The notes under the pieces were generated by a model. It did not search any database. It was not told the origin of the DNA and saw nothing but the letters and a program-made list of their open reading frames with translations. A stretch of 64,000 bases of DNA, taken from Schizonepeta tenuifolia (taxonomy: Eukaryota; Streptophyta; Magnoliopsida; Lamiales; Lamiaceae). The position numbers and the translations under genes were made by a program. The stretch spans positions 46,830,096-46,894,095 of the forward strand of contig CM055959.1 of the NCBI GenBank assembly GCA_029490685.1, written 5' to 3'. This document shows positions 11,529 to 23,731 of this stretch, piece by piece (within the stretch, counting starts at the first letter, position 1; every line of letters begins with the position of its first letter).

Positions 11529-12056
11529 TGTTAGCATATAATATCTCCATTTCGTTCCCTCTTCTAGGACATATAGGAATAGACTACCATCGTTCCCACT
11601 TTAGTTCTTACTCTTTAGCTATAGATTCATAATACCATTCCTCAACTTTATCTCACAGTATCGAACAAATGTTGAATATTATTGTGATTTTTCATGTTGT
11701 GAAGTGTTACCAGACTTATTTTGTTAGATGTTATTTTTATGTAAAAAAATTACAAATATATTCAAGAAAACATATATTACAAACTTTGTGATTAGACGGA
11801 TCAGCTTGAAAATCAAAGTGTTAGGATTAGGGTTGAGATTTTTCAACTTGAAAAAAAATCAACCCAATTTGATCCGGATAAATAACTTGACAATCCAATA
11901 AAACTGATTCGAATCAAAAAATTGGCCCGATTAACATTCCTAATTCTAAATATCAAAAAATAAGAAGTTGCTCAAGATCGAAAGTTTTAGAACTTAAAAA
12001 ATAAACCTTGTACAGCCTTAGTTTTGGATTTTTTTAAGGGCCTTAGTTTTCACTAG
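11529..12056. other. Intergenic spacer, nothing recognised
   Basis: AT-rich sequence between two MITEs. I see no ORF, RNA gene or repeat structure here. Confidence 0.5.
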
Positions 12057-12058
12057 TA

Positions 12059-12405
12059 CTCCCTCCGTCCAATTTATGTCTACCTACTTACCACAAAAAA
12101 ATTGTTCATTTTATGTCTACCTAGTTTAAGAATTTTACATTTATACCCTCATCCATTTTCCCTATTTACTATCCTTTGCCATTGATGAGCCCACCTTACA
12201 TCAACTTTATTTCTACTTTTTATCATCCCAACAACTTTATTTCTACTTTTGGTCAATACCACCTTTTTTTGTCATTACCACTATTTTTTTGTCATTATTT
12301 CACTACCCCTCAAATACACTTTTATTCCACCAACTACCACTTTATCAGCTTTCTTAAAATCCGTGCCACACCCAAAATGGGTAGATATAAATTGGACGGA
12401 GGGAG
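12059..12405. mobile_element. Stowaway-like MITE
   Basis: Clear terminal inverted repeats: CTCCCTCCGTCCAATTTATG at the left and the complement ending TTGGACGGAGGGAG at the right, bounded by TA. The interior is pyrimidine-rich and non-coding. A mariner-type transposase supplied elsewhere would mobilise it. Confidence 0.9.
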
Positions 12406-12435
12406 TAGTATTTTATTTTAGTATGCTTAGGTCAT

Positions 12436-12703
12436 TTGGTATCCATATACGTATCAGGTATGAGTATTAATATGATCCATATTCATACCTTTTATAGTAT
12501 ATCAGTATATGAGTATCAAATTGATATACTTAATATACTTGATATGCTATTTTTAAATATTTTCATATACTAATTTTTGCAAGTATATGACTCATACCTC
12601 TCTATTTTATTCCCATTTGATATTAATCGATACATTCAATATATCAAACACAAATATCAAATATAAATCTGATACCTATATCTGATATCCATACGTGATA
12701 CCT
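12436..12703. mobile_element. Possible MITE with about 30-bp inverted ends
   Basis: The left end GGTATCCATATACGTATCAG and the complement of the right end (GGTATCACGTATGGATATCA) align with one indel. The interior is rich in GATA/TATC palindromes. It lies exactly between two Stowaway-like MITEs. No target duplication is certain, so the class is open. Confidence 0.35.
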
Positions 12704-12707
12704 AATA

Positions 12708-13117
12708 CTCCCTCTGTTCGTGAAAAAGAGTCCTACTTACCCTATTTTTTTTGTTCGTGAAAAAGAGTCCTACTTACCCTCTCTTTTTTGTTCGTGAAAA
12801 AGAGTCCTATTCTACTTTTTCCAATCATATTAAGTGGGACCTTATTCAATTTACCACAATTTCCACTCTCATTTTACATTTTCCACTCAAAATAGGTGGG
12901 ATCCTTATTCCACTCACAACAATTTTAACTTTATTTTAACTTTTTTTCACTCACAATAAGTGAGACCCTTATTCCACTCACAATAATTTTACTTTTAATC
13001 CACTTCTATCACTCCCTATAAGTGGGACCCTATTCCACTAACAATAACTTTACCAACTTTCTTAATTCACGTGTCCAGCACACAATAGGACTTTTTTTTA
13101 CGAAAGGGAGGGGGGAG
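12708..13117. mobile_element. Stowaway-like MITE with triplicated left end
   Basis: Ends CTCCCTCTGTTCGTGAAAAA and TTTACGAAAGGGAGGGGGGAG (complementary apart from a G-run expansion), bounded by TA. The segment TTCGTGAAAAAGAGTCCTA occurs three times in tandem (near 12717, 12753 and 12790), period about 36 bp. It ends about 220 bp before the host start codon. Confidence 0.85.
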
Positions 13118-13174
13118 TATTTGATGTACCGGTATAAGAACAATAATTCCATATACTAGTACAGTATGAGTTAC

Positions 13175-13182
13175 TATATATT
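13175..13182 (+). promoter_or_regulatory. Candidate TATA box of the membrane-protein gene
   Basis: TATATATT lies about 155 bp before the start codon in an AT-rich stretch. Several overlapping TATA-like words follow (to 13204), so the exact core promoter cannot be fixed by eye. Confidence 0.3.
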
Positions 13183-13310
13183 ATAGATATAGATATGTAT
13201 TATATGTAGAGAAAAATTGAAGAGATTCACCAAAACGTGGTCGTTGCGAGTTGTGTTCTTCTTCATCTTCCAGATCTTCGTGTTAGTCACCACACAGATC
13301 AATCGAGCAT

Positions 13311-13335
13311 CTCTCTCTCTCTCTCTCTCTCTCTC
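13311..13335 (+). repeat. (CT)n microsatellite directly before the start codon
   Basis: A 25-base uninterrupted CT run ends on the base before ATG, so it is presumably 5' UTR. CT/GA tracts in plant 5' leaders are often bound by BPC/GAGA-type factors; a regulatory role here is inference. Confidence 0.85.
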
Positions 13336-16300
13336 ATGGATCTTCACAGAGGAGCTTCCTCTCTTTCCCTTTTGTTCATCCTCTCTCTTGTCTCTCTACA
13401 TTCCAAGGTCTGCTCTCTCACCCGCTCGTGTGTTTGGTCAATTTATTGGATCTTCTGACTGTAAATCCTGATTTTTTCTCTATATTGAAGTCGAACTTTA
13501 ATTGTTTAGATTTATTTCAGGTGATTTATGGGGATTCCTCGGTTCTATTCCTCGATAGCCCTACTCGCCAATACCTTCACCTTTCAGCAGATCAGGTAGT
13601 TTTTCTGATTAAAGAGTACTCTGGATTTCCTATGTAAATCATGTTTGACTGCATCATTGAATTCAATGTATGCTAACTATTTGTTATAGCGTCTCAAGTC
13701 TGGTGGGAATTTTTTGGGGAGGATTCAGGTTCGAAAGAGTTCTGATGCGTAATCGTTACTAATTTGGTAAATTTGAATACTGGGAGCTAGAATGATGTAC
13801 TTTACTGCCGATGGTTTGATGGATGCATTCAGTTCTACAGTGTTTCCAAATCGAGTCATTGACCAGGGAGAATACTCGATTAGTAAAGTCGTGGTTTTGT
13901 TATCAAAATCATGGATCCAGATTAGTCATCTCCTTTATTCGAATTGCCCTTCGCCTTTCTGGAATAGTATGAATGAATAATGATTTAAGGTGGAGTGGCA
14001 CAAAGTATCAGGCCATGCTCAGTTTCATTCCAAGGCATCAATGCAGAAGTGAAGGCTGTACTTTCTGCACTTGTGAATGCGGTTCAAGAGCATAATTTGT
14101 AACATGACTAACAAGTAACTCTTTTTACGGGCTTATTTGTACAAAACACTTTAGATTGAATAATAGTGAATTTATGTAATAGACAGGTAATAATATATGA
14201 TTGAAGAATTGGATAATATTTTGATAGATTGCCAAATTTGTAGCATGTGCAAGGGTTACTGAAGTCCAACAAACCTCAATTAGGCTCTTGAAGGTCCCAG
14301 TTGATGCTAATTTGTAGATGGTGAGATGAAAGAAACATGACAGATGTTAGTGCTTTTGTCTCTTTTATACTCCTTGTTGGGAGGTATGGCATTGGAATTT
14401 TTTCTAAAGTTTGTAGCTACTCTTCAAGTGCTCAAAAGAAATAGAGGATACACTTTTGCAGTTATTCTAGTCAAGGTGCCCCCTTCATGAATAGTTTTAC
14501 CAACTGTATTTTGTGAGATTGGGATTTATGAGTTGATCCTTCTTATATTATAGATTCTTTTACTAATGAAAATTACTGCCCGATCACCTTTAGGAACCCG
14601 TGGAAACGTATTTAGAATGTATCTAGATTTTTGTCAATGAGTGAAGTTACTTTTTAGGGGAAGCAGTAAAGTGTAGTTCTGCAAAGGTGTTTAATGGGAA
14701 TTTACTCTCTTGGATTTGTGCCCTTCACTATATGTATATCTTCTTGGCACATAGAACCTATTGCTTGCTCTGTTTCATTAACTATAAATTATTCTTCGAT
14801 AGTTACATGTGATTTTTAATTTTGTTCTAATATTTAAGATCATCAAGTGCAACAGCTGTGTTCTCTGCTGATTCAGTTAGATGGCGTTATGGATGTAGGA
14901 GGACTTTAGAAGGTGGATTTGGATTCATGTTTTTGGGTTTAGGGTTTGGGGATTACCTTATCCCCTCTCCTTTAAATCTAGTTTGATGGTTTCCGTGCCT
15001 AGAAAGGTTCGATGCTTTTCTTGGTTTGTTGTGTTGGGTGAGTTGCTCACTTGCAAGGCATTGCAGAGATGGCTGTAGCAAGTCTCTGTTCCCCTAAATT
15101 GGTTTATCTTGTTGAGAAACCTCTGTGAAAACCTGGGTCACATCTTGCGTTGCTCATATTTCCCTCATTTTATGATATAAAAGTCCTTGCGAAGTTCGGC
15201 GTACAGTGGACTGTCCCTCACTTGGTCTCTAGTCTATTTTTATCAAATTTAGGAGGAGGTCTGATTAGCAAAAGGAGTAATGTTCAGCATTTCTGGTTTC
15301 TTTTGCTTGAAAGGAATCTAAGAAACTTTAGTATATAGACGAACATTTCGAGGAGGTGTGGAAAAGAGTGAAGTTCAGAGTAGCTTGGTGTCCCAGCTGA
15401 GGACATCCATACTTGTGCAATATATATCCTTCCAACTTGGATTGCATAAGGCGGGCCTTGGTAGACAATAGACATAACATTCCTTCCAGAAGAGTGGAAG
15501 TAGGGTATGATGTCGTCTTAACGTCAATATTCATGCTCTGTGAATGTCTTTCTAAATTCCCTTTGTTTGTTCGACCTTTATATACCTAGCCAGCTAACCC
15601 CCACTTGGTAGACCTGACATTTCTTCCCTCAGAGTGGAAGTAGGGTATCCAGTTGATGAATAGGATAGGGCTGTGGCTGCTACGAGTACTTTTTCAGGGG
15701 AAGCTTGTTATTGTCTTAATGGCAGCCTCTTTCATTCTAAATTCAGATTAGCTTCTGAAATTTAAAGGAACACTCATCACTGTTTTGTTTATTTGGGGAT
15801 GATAAATGGTCTGTGAATGTCTTTCTAAATTCCCTTTGTTTGTTCGACCTTTATATACCTAGCCAGCTAACCCCCACTTGGTAGACCTGACATTTCTTCC
15901 CTCAGAGTGGAAGTAGGGTATCCAGTTGACGAATAGGATAGGGCTGTGGCTGCTACGAGTACTTTTTCAGGGGAAGCTTGTTATTGTCTTAATGGCAGCC
16001 TCTTTCATTCTAAATTCAGATTAGCTTCTGAAATTTAAAGCAACACGCATCACTGTTTTGTTTATTTGGGGATGATAAATGGTGTGGCTATATATTTTTG
16101 TTTATTATATTCTGTCAGGATTGGGCTTGCATTGCATGATTGTGAAAACGTACTCAGTGCTGAGTTACTGACCCAGTCAAAGGATCTTGAAGTCTTCTAA
16201 CTAGTAATAACAAACAAGTACTGGCAGTAGATTGCAATTTAACGTCAAGCAGTAATGACGTATCTTGATTTGGTGATTTTATATTGATGACAAACCAATT

Positions 16301-19209
16301 AGGATGATTTTCATCTATTTTAACTGCAGCTTGTTAGATCCTCTTCAAAATCATTAATTTTATTACTTGATGCTTCGACAGGCCATCTGACTTGGACTTT
16401 TATAATGCTGCACCAACCATAGTGATTTTGATTTTGCTAGTGGATCTGTTCCTCAAAAGCATATTGAAAGTTACAGTCACTAATTGCCTTAGTATTTGCT
16501 GGAGGGTTTAACTGTCAATTAAGAAATGCTGTCATATTTACCTGTTATATAGTTTAAACTTTTATCTTATATCCATCATGCTGGATGCATATAATTTGAC
16601 AATCTATTTAATTTTCATGCTTCACTTATCATTACCTAGTTTTGAATTTATGTTATTTGATTGTGGAATAAAATCTTGTTACTTTTCGCAGACTGTTTCA
16701 CTTTCCCCATCGGAAATTGGTGCTACTGTGTCAGTGTTACTTGGCTTTGCACCCCCTTCCACACTCACTGCTGCTAGCTCATCCAAGGTACAATCCAGTA
16801 CGATTGATACTTCATCAGATATGATTGATAGTCTTTGTTTTCCCTATACCTCCTGTCAGTGTTACTGACTTTGCATTTCTTTAGCTGAATAAGGTGCTTG
16901 TGCCCAACCCATTCGATAAGCCCCGTGCCTTGTTGATGGTTGAAGTTACAGGAGCTGAAGGCATGCTAAATTGTTAATAAGTCATTGCCCATTGTTTTTC
17001 TGTGTATTATGCTGAATGCTATTATGCATGCAGATTTGAAATCTACATCTGGTAACACCTTGAGGGTCAAGGTTGAAGGTAATGAAAGAGTGGACATTCA
17101 GCTGCCAGGTAACTGACCTTTCTGAGATTTTGTATACCTCAACAGTTGCAATCTAGGAATGTTTTATGGATGTACTGTGTTATATGAGCAGATGAAGATG
17201 AAGTTTCAATGGTCTCATTAAACGAAGTCTCAAGCAATGCTGAATGTTCAGACAAAGATCTAAGTGATTTTGTAAGATCTCTCTTTCCCCCCACCCACCA
17301 ATGCTACGCTTTCGTGAACTTATTTTGAGAGGGTTTTGGTTTTCCTGTAATCAGGCATCCTGGTTGGGTGGATCATATGTCGAAGATTCATCCCAATCAT
17401 TAAACGGAGAGTTACTCATTCCTATTGCTAATGGTGCCTTTATGAGATTTCATATGTCAGAGGTTATTGCAATTTTAGTTTTGCCATTGGTTACGATTAG
17501 CGATTCTGTTTCTACAAAAGCTCAAGGAATATGCTTTGAATTTGACAGAAAGCTGACAGAGAATTTGCAACAAGTCTTGTGACGCTGATTAGTAATATGA
17601 GAAAGGCTATGGAGTTGCATCAAGTATTGACCAAAAGCGAGCACAGTCCTGCAGAGCTCATCACTGGCAGATTTGATGGAATCAAGGTCGTTCATAATTT
17701 ACTGAATTCTATCTGTTTCATAAGTGATTAGATCTTATAATAATTCTGGAAGTTTGGAACCCAGTAATTCAGTAGAAATATGATTTTTAATTAATTAGTT
17801 CTGCCAAAATTAATTGGCCCAAACAGTGCTCGTGGAATTTTATCGTCATTTTGTGCTGGATAGGGATTGGTTTGGCTCGACAACTGCCAACTCATTTCTA
17901 TTATCCTCCTTGAGTGGAACACCAAACACATGTGCATCTCTGCAGAAAACTATAACCTGAAGTGTCAAATAAATGGATAAGCTTTGGGGAGTTAGTATCA
18001 TTTGAGAGAGAGAGAGAGAGAAAAAAAAAAAAATCCCCAGTTATATAGCAATTTGTGTATCTTTTTGGTTGTAAAACGATAGTGTCATCCTTGAAACAGC
18101 TTGTTTCATCTGATTTACAGTGCTGATCCGAGATATCTTAGTGTGGTTTCAAACAAAAACATGTAGCAATTCATGATTTCAAGTATTCAATACTTTATTA
18201 TGTCAGGCTTTACAAGATCACTATGGAAAGGAAGGAATTTCTCAAAGTGGAATGGAAGTGTTTGTTAATTCCATTTCAAAGATGCTCGACTCCTTGCAGG
18301 CACCATATGAAGGTATGCCCTAATATTTAGATTCATGTAATTTCTTGCTAGCCTAAGCTATTATTGTACTACTCCTGACGATCCTAAAGAGCTGAATATA
18401 ATCAGTCTGCTTGTAATGAGGTTATTATCTGAGTTTCTAATTTTATCTGCCTGTTGACACATCTCATGCCTGAACATGTGTGAAGGAGTCTAGTTCTTGA
18501 ATAGTGTTTGGCCATTTGCTTAGATCTTTAAATTTTCATTCAACCCTTTGCAAATGAATCTTACTTGGAAAAATATTTATTCATGTCTTCTATTTTATGG
18601 ATCTTATAAACTGATATTAGTTTCTTGGCAGGAAAAATTGTTGGTGTCATTGGCCACAGGGGCTGGGTTGGTTCAGAACAAGAGAATATGTTCCAATACA
18701 CAGTAAATACTCGATCATCTGCTCGTTCGCTGCAGGAAAAAACAAAGCTCACACCTGGATACATCATAATCGCAGAAATAGCTTTTGTTAGAATCACCTT
18801 GGCCTGGATAACAGGGATCATTCTTCTTATTGCCACTATTTTGGGGGTAAAATTTCTTCAAACACTTGCCATACGCTATCTATTTTATTCAATTATAAGC
18901 CACTTGCAACCCGAGATAACTGTTTGTGGCCAAATATGTTAATAACGGGGATTTTGTTTTCACTAAAAATTACATTAGATTTTTGGCTCAGTATCCGAGA
19001 ATTCAGCCTCTCAGTATTGAGTGTGCTGATATATCTTAAAGCCTGTTTTGCATGTTTGCTTGATCTGTTTTTAATTCACCTGCCTGTCACCATGCACTTT
19101 TATGGAACACGAGCCGATAATGTCTTTATGTTGGTTGCAGATCTACTTTCTTGTCAACATGCCAATCACCAAGGACACCCTTTTATATTCTAATGTCAAG
19201 CTCGATTAA
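13336..19209 (+). CDS. Type I membrane protein, DUF7794 / Ac45-VOA1-like (11 coding exons)
   Basis: Coding exons: 13336-13407, 13521-13595, 16692-16787, 16885-16960, 17034-17108, 17192-17271, 17355-17462, 17549-17686, 18207-18312, 18632-18846, 19141-19209. They join in frame to 369 codons ending in TAA. The product has a hydrophobic signal peptide (about residues 1-21), a lumenal domain with SLSPSEIGATVSVLLGFAP and LNKVLVPNPFDKPRALLMVE, one membrane span (about 329-352) and a short tail ending LLYSNVKLD. From memory this matches plant type I membrane proteins annotated DUF7794, whose C-terminal part resembles V-ATPase accessory subunit S1 (Ac45/VOA1), with an ER/Golgi/vacuolar membrane location. 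A role in V-ATPase assembly is inference. All introns are GT-AG except intron 4, which starts GC. No stops or frameshifts were found. Intron 2 is 3.1 kb. The ATG follows a CT run with no better upstream start. Confidence 0.8.
15539..16083. repeat. 272-bp tandem duplication inside intron 2
   Basis: CTGTGAATGTCTTTCTAAAT starts at 15539 and again at 15811. The copies differ at only a few positions (for example GTTGATG/GTTGACG). A third, partial and diverged copy of AGAGTGGAAGTAGGGTAT lies at about 15492-15509. Non-coding. Confidence 0.9.
18005..18033. repeat. (GA)n followed by poly(A) in intron 8
   Basis: A GA run of about eight units passes directly into a run of As. It lies in the intron between exons 8 and 9 of the membrane-protein gene. 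Confidence 0.85.
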
Positions 19210-19559
19210 TTGTCATTCGTGGCAAGTTGCATTTACTGAAATACACGGGAGGTGCTGTCTGCGATGAAACCTGATGCACAGATGAGATGACTATCTTGCC
19301 GATCATCCTTTTGCTTGTGATATCTTTTGTTGTTATGCAGTTTCACAAGCTCTTTTTTGATTGATTATTTAATGGGGTAGCTTAAAATTTGTCATAAATG
19401 TATCTATTCCTATGGGAGGTGAAAAAAGAAAGGCTCAAAACCCTGGTATGTAGAAATTGGAGACGTTGAGCTACGTTCAGGTATCCGGACACAGAGTGCT
19501 TGGAAAACAACTCTTATTTTCTTTTGGTTATGTAATTATATTTTTATCATTCTGTAGAC

Positions 19560-19565
19560 AATAAA
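19560..19565 (+). terminator. Candidate polyadenylation signal of the membrane-protein gene
   Basis: AATAAA lies 350 bp after the stop codon in a T-rich stretch, a plausible 3' UTR length. Plant signals are loose, so other sites are possible. Confidence 0.45.
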
Positions 19566-19918
19566 TGCATGAATATCATGCTACTTGAATATTCTTCGAT
19601 ATGCTGTTTAACACGTTTGGTTTTTCAGTTCGCTCTATGGGTTGGACGTAAAACCCTAGTTTGGAATAGGATAACTTTAGTTTATGGTTATAACCTTTGC
19701 AACTGAGTTTGAGAATGACATGAGATTCAGTTTGAGTTTTAAAGTATGTGAGCTAGGCATGGTTTGTAGTGGTTTCCCATGAGATTTTGTTATCCCTAAT
19801 GATGTAATATTGGTTTAGATTCAAATATGATTGACTTCAAAATAGAGGTTTATTTATAGATTATATTTTTTTTAGATAAATAAAAATTCATTGATCACGC
19901 ACGAGGGGTGCAACCCAT

Positions 19919-20052
19919 AAACAAAGTACAAAAAAGATCAACAATTACACAACACAATTTATAGATCATATCAAAATTTTATTTGAAACAAAGTACAAAA
20001 AAGATCAACAATTACACAACACAATTTACAGATCATATCAAAATTTTATTTG
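19919..20052. repeat. 67-bp tandem duplication
   Basis: AAACAAAGTACAAAAAAGAT starts at 19919 and 19986; the copies are almost identical. It lies downstream of the host gene, in DNA without an ORF. Confidence 0.9.
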
Positions 20053-20177
20053 ACAGGATATCATATTTAAAATATGAGTAATTTGTTTTTCTAACTCAAA
20101 ATATTTTAATGAGAAGCAATACCCATTAACATTGTAAATATCCAAATACCCCCCTCTCTATTTCTTTACGAAATAAC

Positions 20178-20281
20178 AATCAATACCATATTTTCCTCCA
20201 AAGAAAAAAATAAACATAAAAATCTTTCTAATCAATACCATATTTCCCTCCAAAGAAAAAAATAAACATAAAAATCTTTCT
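20178..20281. repeat. 52-bp tandem duplication
   Basis: AATCAATACCATATTTTCCT starts at 20178 and again (one change) at 20230, each followed by CTCCAAAG and an A-rich run. Confidence 0.9.
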
Positions 20282-21073
20282 GTCCATGAAAAATATGCCT
20301 AGGAGGAGGTGACACTTGTTTAATAAAATCTGTAAAGTGATTGTTGAGCTGAGAAAGTTCAAGAGTAAATGTGAAGGTTATAAGTTATGAGTATATATTG
20401 AAAAAGACAAGTCCATGACTTTTGTCCGAACGAAAAAGAAAAGAAGTGCATATTTGCAGATTTTTCGTGGATGAATATCATCTCGAATGTGATGAGGCGT
20501 CCGAGAAAGACAACAATACAAGTTTTCAATTTGCTCACATCAATTTCAATTTGTGAGGAATCCCATTACGGGTGAAATTTCCAAAAAAATTGATAGCTCG
20601 TGTATTAAGGCAACAATTTCTTTCTGGGATAAATTTATTTATATTCACTTTGCATAAGTAGATTTGTGATATATCCATTAATTTTATCTCATTTACAATA
20701 TAACTACTTACATACAAACATTAACTTTGTTTAACTTTCTCGTACTCTTGTCTTGTCATACAGTCTCTCTCCTCTTGCACGTGCATACACTCCTTCCTCC
20801 CTTTTTTCTTTGTCTTCTTATGTAGTCAATTCATCATCTTCTTCTCTCCCTTTCACGTGACCATGCATGCAATGGTCACTTCTCCCCATTTTCGTACGCA
20901 ATAATTTCATGCGCAAGAATCTTGTTGACTAACTATCCTATATATATCTCGTTCACAATTTCATTTTTCATCAAAGAAGTTCACAATTTCACAAAACAAG
21001 GCTCGTTCTTGACATTTTAATCATCGAAGAAGCCAATGTGTTTAAACTATACACATGTTAGTTGATTTTTTTT
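20282..21073. other. Intergenic spacer upstream of the MULE repeats
   Basis: No credible ORF. Two CACGTG (G-box) words near 20777 and 20856 and a CATGCATGCA word near 20862 are present. They could belong to the 5' end of the MULE or to unrelated DNA. No terminal inverted repeat was recognised. Confidence 0.4.
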
Positions 21074-21830
21074 TATTAGTTGGTACGAAAACAAAAAAAA
21101 TGGTCCCGATTAAGTTGAAAATATATGACCGGGACCAAACATCACTACCCCGACAAATATTTTCGATCACGACTAATTATTTTTAGTTGTTAACCTTTCT
21201 TATACTAGTAGCTATGTAATTTTGATATTTTTCTAACACGATAATCTTATATTGTAGAGAAAGTATGAAGCCACCACGAACCAATTGAAATTCACTTGGT
21301 TCTTCTAGACATTTTATAGAGGAGACAAATTTTCATCCAAAATTTCACAGGTGAATTGAAATTATTTTATTCATTGGTATCACAACAAGAAAAAATAGTC
21401 CAAATCAAGTTTGAAATAAATGATCGGACCAAACATCTGAACGATCACGGCAATATATTTTGATCGCGACCAACTTTATTTAGTTACTGAGCATCATTAC
21501 ATTAGTGAATAAGTATTTACAATATTTTTATAACATTAGTGTCTTATTTTGTAGATAACGCACGAAGCCACCACGAACCAATTGAAAATTAGTTGCTTCA
21601 TCCACAAATACTGCATAAGTAAGAAATTTCAGCCACATTTTCACAAGTAAATTGAATTTTAATTTTATTTATTGGTATCGGAACAAGAAAAAATAATCCC
21701 GATTAAGTTAAATAAAATATGATCGCAACCAATACATTATTGATTATGACTATAACATATTTGGTCATGCCTAAATTGTTTAATTTTTATACATTTTGAA
21801 ATTATAATTTATGTACTTATAGTATTTTTT
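21074..21830 (+). repeat. Three diverged repeats of about 297 bp in the MULE 5' region
   Basis: Copies start near 21074, 21369 and 21667 (the third is partial). All share 'TTGGTAYNRNAACAAGAAAA', a 'GTCCCGATTAAGTTGAAA'-like line and a GATCG…ACCAA line. The first two also share GAAGCCACCACGAACCAATT. They lie directly before the transposase remnant, where MULEs often carry subterminal repeats. Confidence 0.7.
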
Positions 21831-21985
21831 CGGAAAATGTTTTGATTTTACAGACAGAGTGTAAGAGATTCATCGTTAAATATGGTGGATATTAGGTGAT
21901 ACATTGTATAATGGTGGAGAATCACACACTTTCTACGTGCTGCTGAAATACGATAAGTTTCTCTATCATTAAAGATAATATCGAC

Positions 21986-23731
21986 TTGATAATGATGTCG
22001 AAATCGTTGAGTTGCATTTATGAATTATGGTGTTTATTAAAGTCTGAAAGTGGCCGAACTGTTAAATATTGTGTGAGCAATGATGATGAACTTTATCGTT
22101 TGTGTGGTCTTCAATTTGAGCCTACGTTGTATGTGGCGCACAATGATGATGTGTACGGACCTTCGTTTGATCCGAAGTCAGCGTCATATGCCTACAACAA
22201 TCAATACTCTCAACACAATAAGTATGTCGCGTCGTTCACACATATGGCTTCATCCAATTTGTTTGCAGAAGCTTTATTTGGAAGTGGTAGTGGCGCAAGC
22301 ATTCCTACGCAGGAGATACTGACATCGCAATCACGCGAGCATGTGGAATGTACCGTCGAGGAGTCAGACAAAGATGATGAAGAATATATCAAAGAATTAG
22401 AGTCTGATGAGGAGAAGGAAGAGGCAGAATCCCTAAATTTAAGTCTTGCTTCTTTCGAAGATTTTGTTTCGTGGGTGCACACTCAGGACGGAGTGGAAAA
22501 GCTCTTGTCAATGTTGATGCAGATTAACCGTCCACCCCTTGTTCATGAAGATACATAATATGGCAATGAAGTGGAAGAGCCAGAAAATTGGTTAGTTCCA
22601 GTTATTCCACTCGATGCTACTGCCTCGCTTTTTGTGAGCGATCTTGACTGGATGCCAGATGGTCCGTTGGCACTGCACGACATATTTTACAGCAAGAATG
22701 CTATATATCTTGTTGTTGGAAGGTAGCATATGGAACAACGAGATGAGTTTCGTACTCCCCGGTCCGATCTAGATCGTGTTCATTACAAATGCAGGCATAA
22801 AGACTATCTTTTTCTTCTACGTGCCCGGTTCTAGGGGAATTATTGGTATATATGCAAGTTCAATCCGACACATACATGCAATCTTAACATGGACCGTGGT
22901 GTTATTCAAAGGATGGTCACTTCCACGGTGATTGCAGCTCATTTTGCGAAAGAATGCCAAATGAAAAACTCATCATCAAGCCCCACGCAATAATGGCTTT
23001 ATTGCACTGATATTTTGGAATCACTGCAAGTTATGGTGTTTATCTGCAAGCACGGAATAAAGCACTGGAGTTGATATACGGTGGATATGGAGACTCGTTT
23101 AAGAAGCTGCCTGACTATCTACACATGTTGAGGAGAACAAATCTGGGGTCGATTATAGACTACGGTGTTAACCATGATGGTCGTTTCGAACATCTTTCCG
23201 TGGCGTTAGCACCTTCTATCGCGACATTTGAGTAGTCTGTCTGGCCTGTAATTATTTTAGATGGAACACATTTAAAGGGAAAAAATCAGGGCATTTTATT
23301 CGTTGTCGTTACAAAGGACGGGAATGACGGCGTAGTTCCCCTAGCATGGAGGATCGGTCCGATTGAGAATGACATTGTGTGGATCTAGTTTCTCAGTCAT
23401 GTGAGAGTGACATTTGGCTGTCGTGATGAATTGTTGATTGTCTCAGACGGACACTTAAGCATTGCGAATGCAGTGAGGACAATCTATCCTGGTGTAGCAC
23501 ACGACCTATGCAATTTAAACATCCTCAAAGGATTGGTTCCTTTTGGGAAAACCCATTACCAAGTTGTATCATAAAGCAGCATTTACGTATTGGAGATCTG
23601 TGTACGAAGAAGTAATGGAGACTATGCGGCTCACCAAACCTGCTGCGTACAATAAGCTAATTGGAATCGGTTTTGAGAAGTAGGCTAGATCCTTCTGCCC
23701 TGTCCGCCGATATGGTACATTGACATCCAAT
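21986..23731 (+). pseudogene. MULE (Mutator-like) transposase, decayed and truncated
   Basis: The first 190 codons (21986-22558) are open: an N-terminal part starting MSKSLSCIYELWCLLKSESG and an acidic stretch. Then, with stops and frameshifts, come a MuDR-type zinc-binding segment (DRVHYKCRHKDYLFLLRARF…ICKFNPTHTC, about 22775-22875), ALELIYGGYGDSFKKLPDYL (about 23062-23121), and the transposase core with DGTHLKGKNQG (first Asp) and LLIVSDGHLSIANAV (second Asp) near 23262-23475. The sequence is cut at 23731 after a TLTSN motif by the Athila A LTR. The third catalytic acidic residue and the SWIM finger are therefore not in the window. Not functional. Confidence 0.85.

Noticed and set aside
13990..14102. 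Open stretch reading GGVAQSIRPCSVSFQGINAE… to a stop, inside intron 2
   Set aside because: It is short, has no splice sites that keep the gene in frame and is not part of the expected protein. It was left as intron.
21986..22558. 190-codon ORF considered as an intact host gene
   Set aside because: Downstream MULE domains in the same order, and its own N-terminal form, make it the start of the transposase pseudogene.
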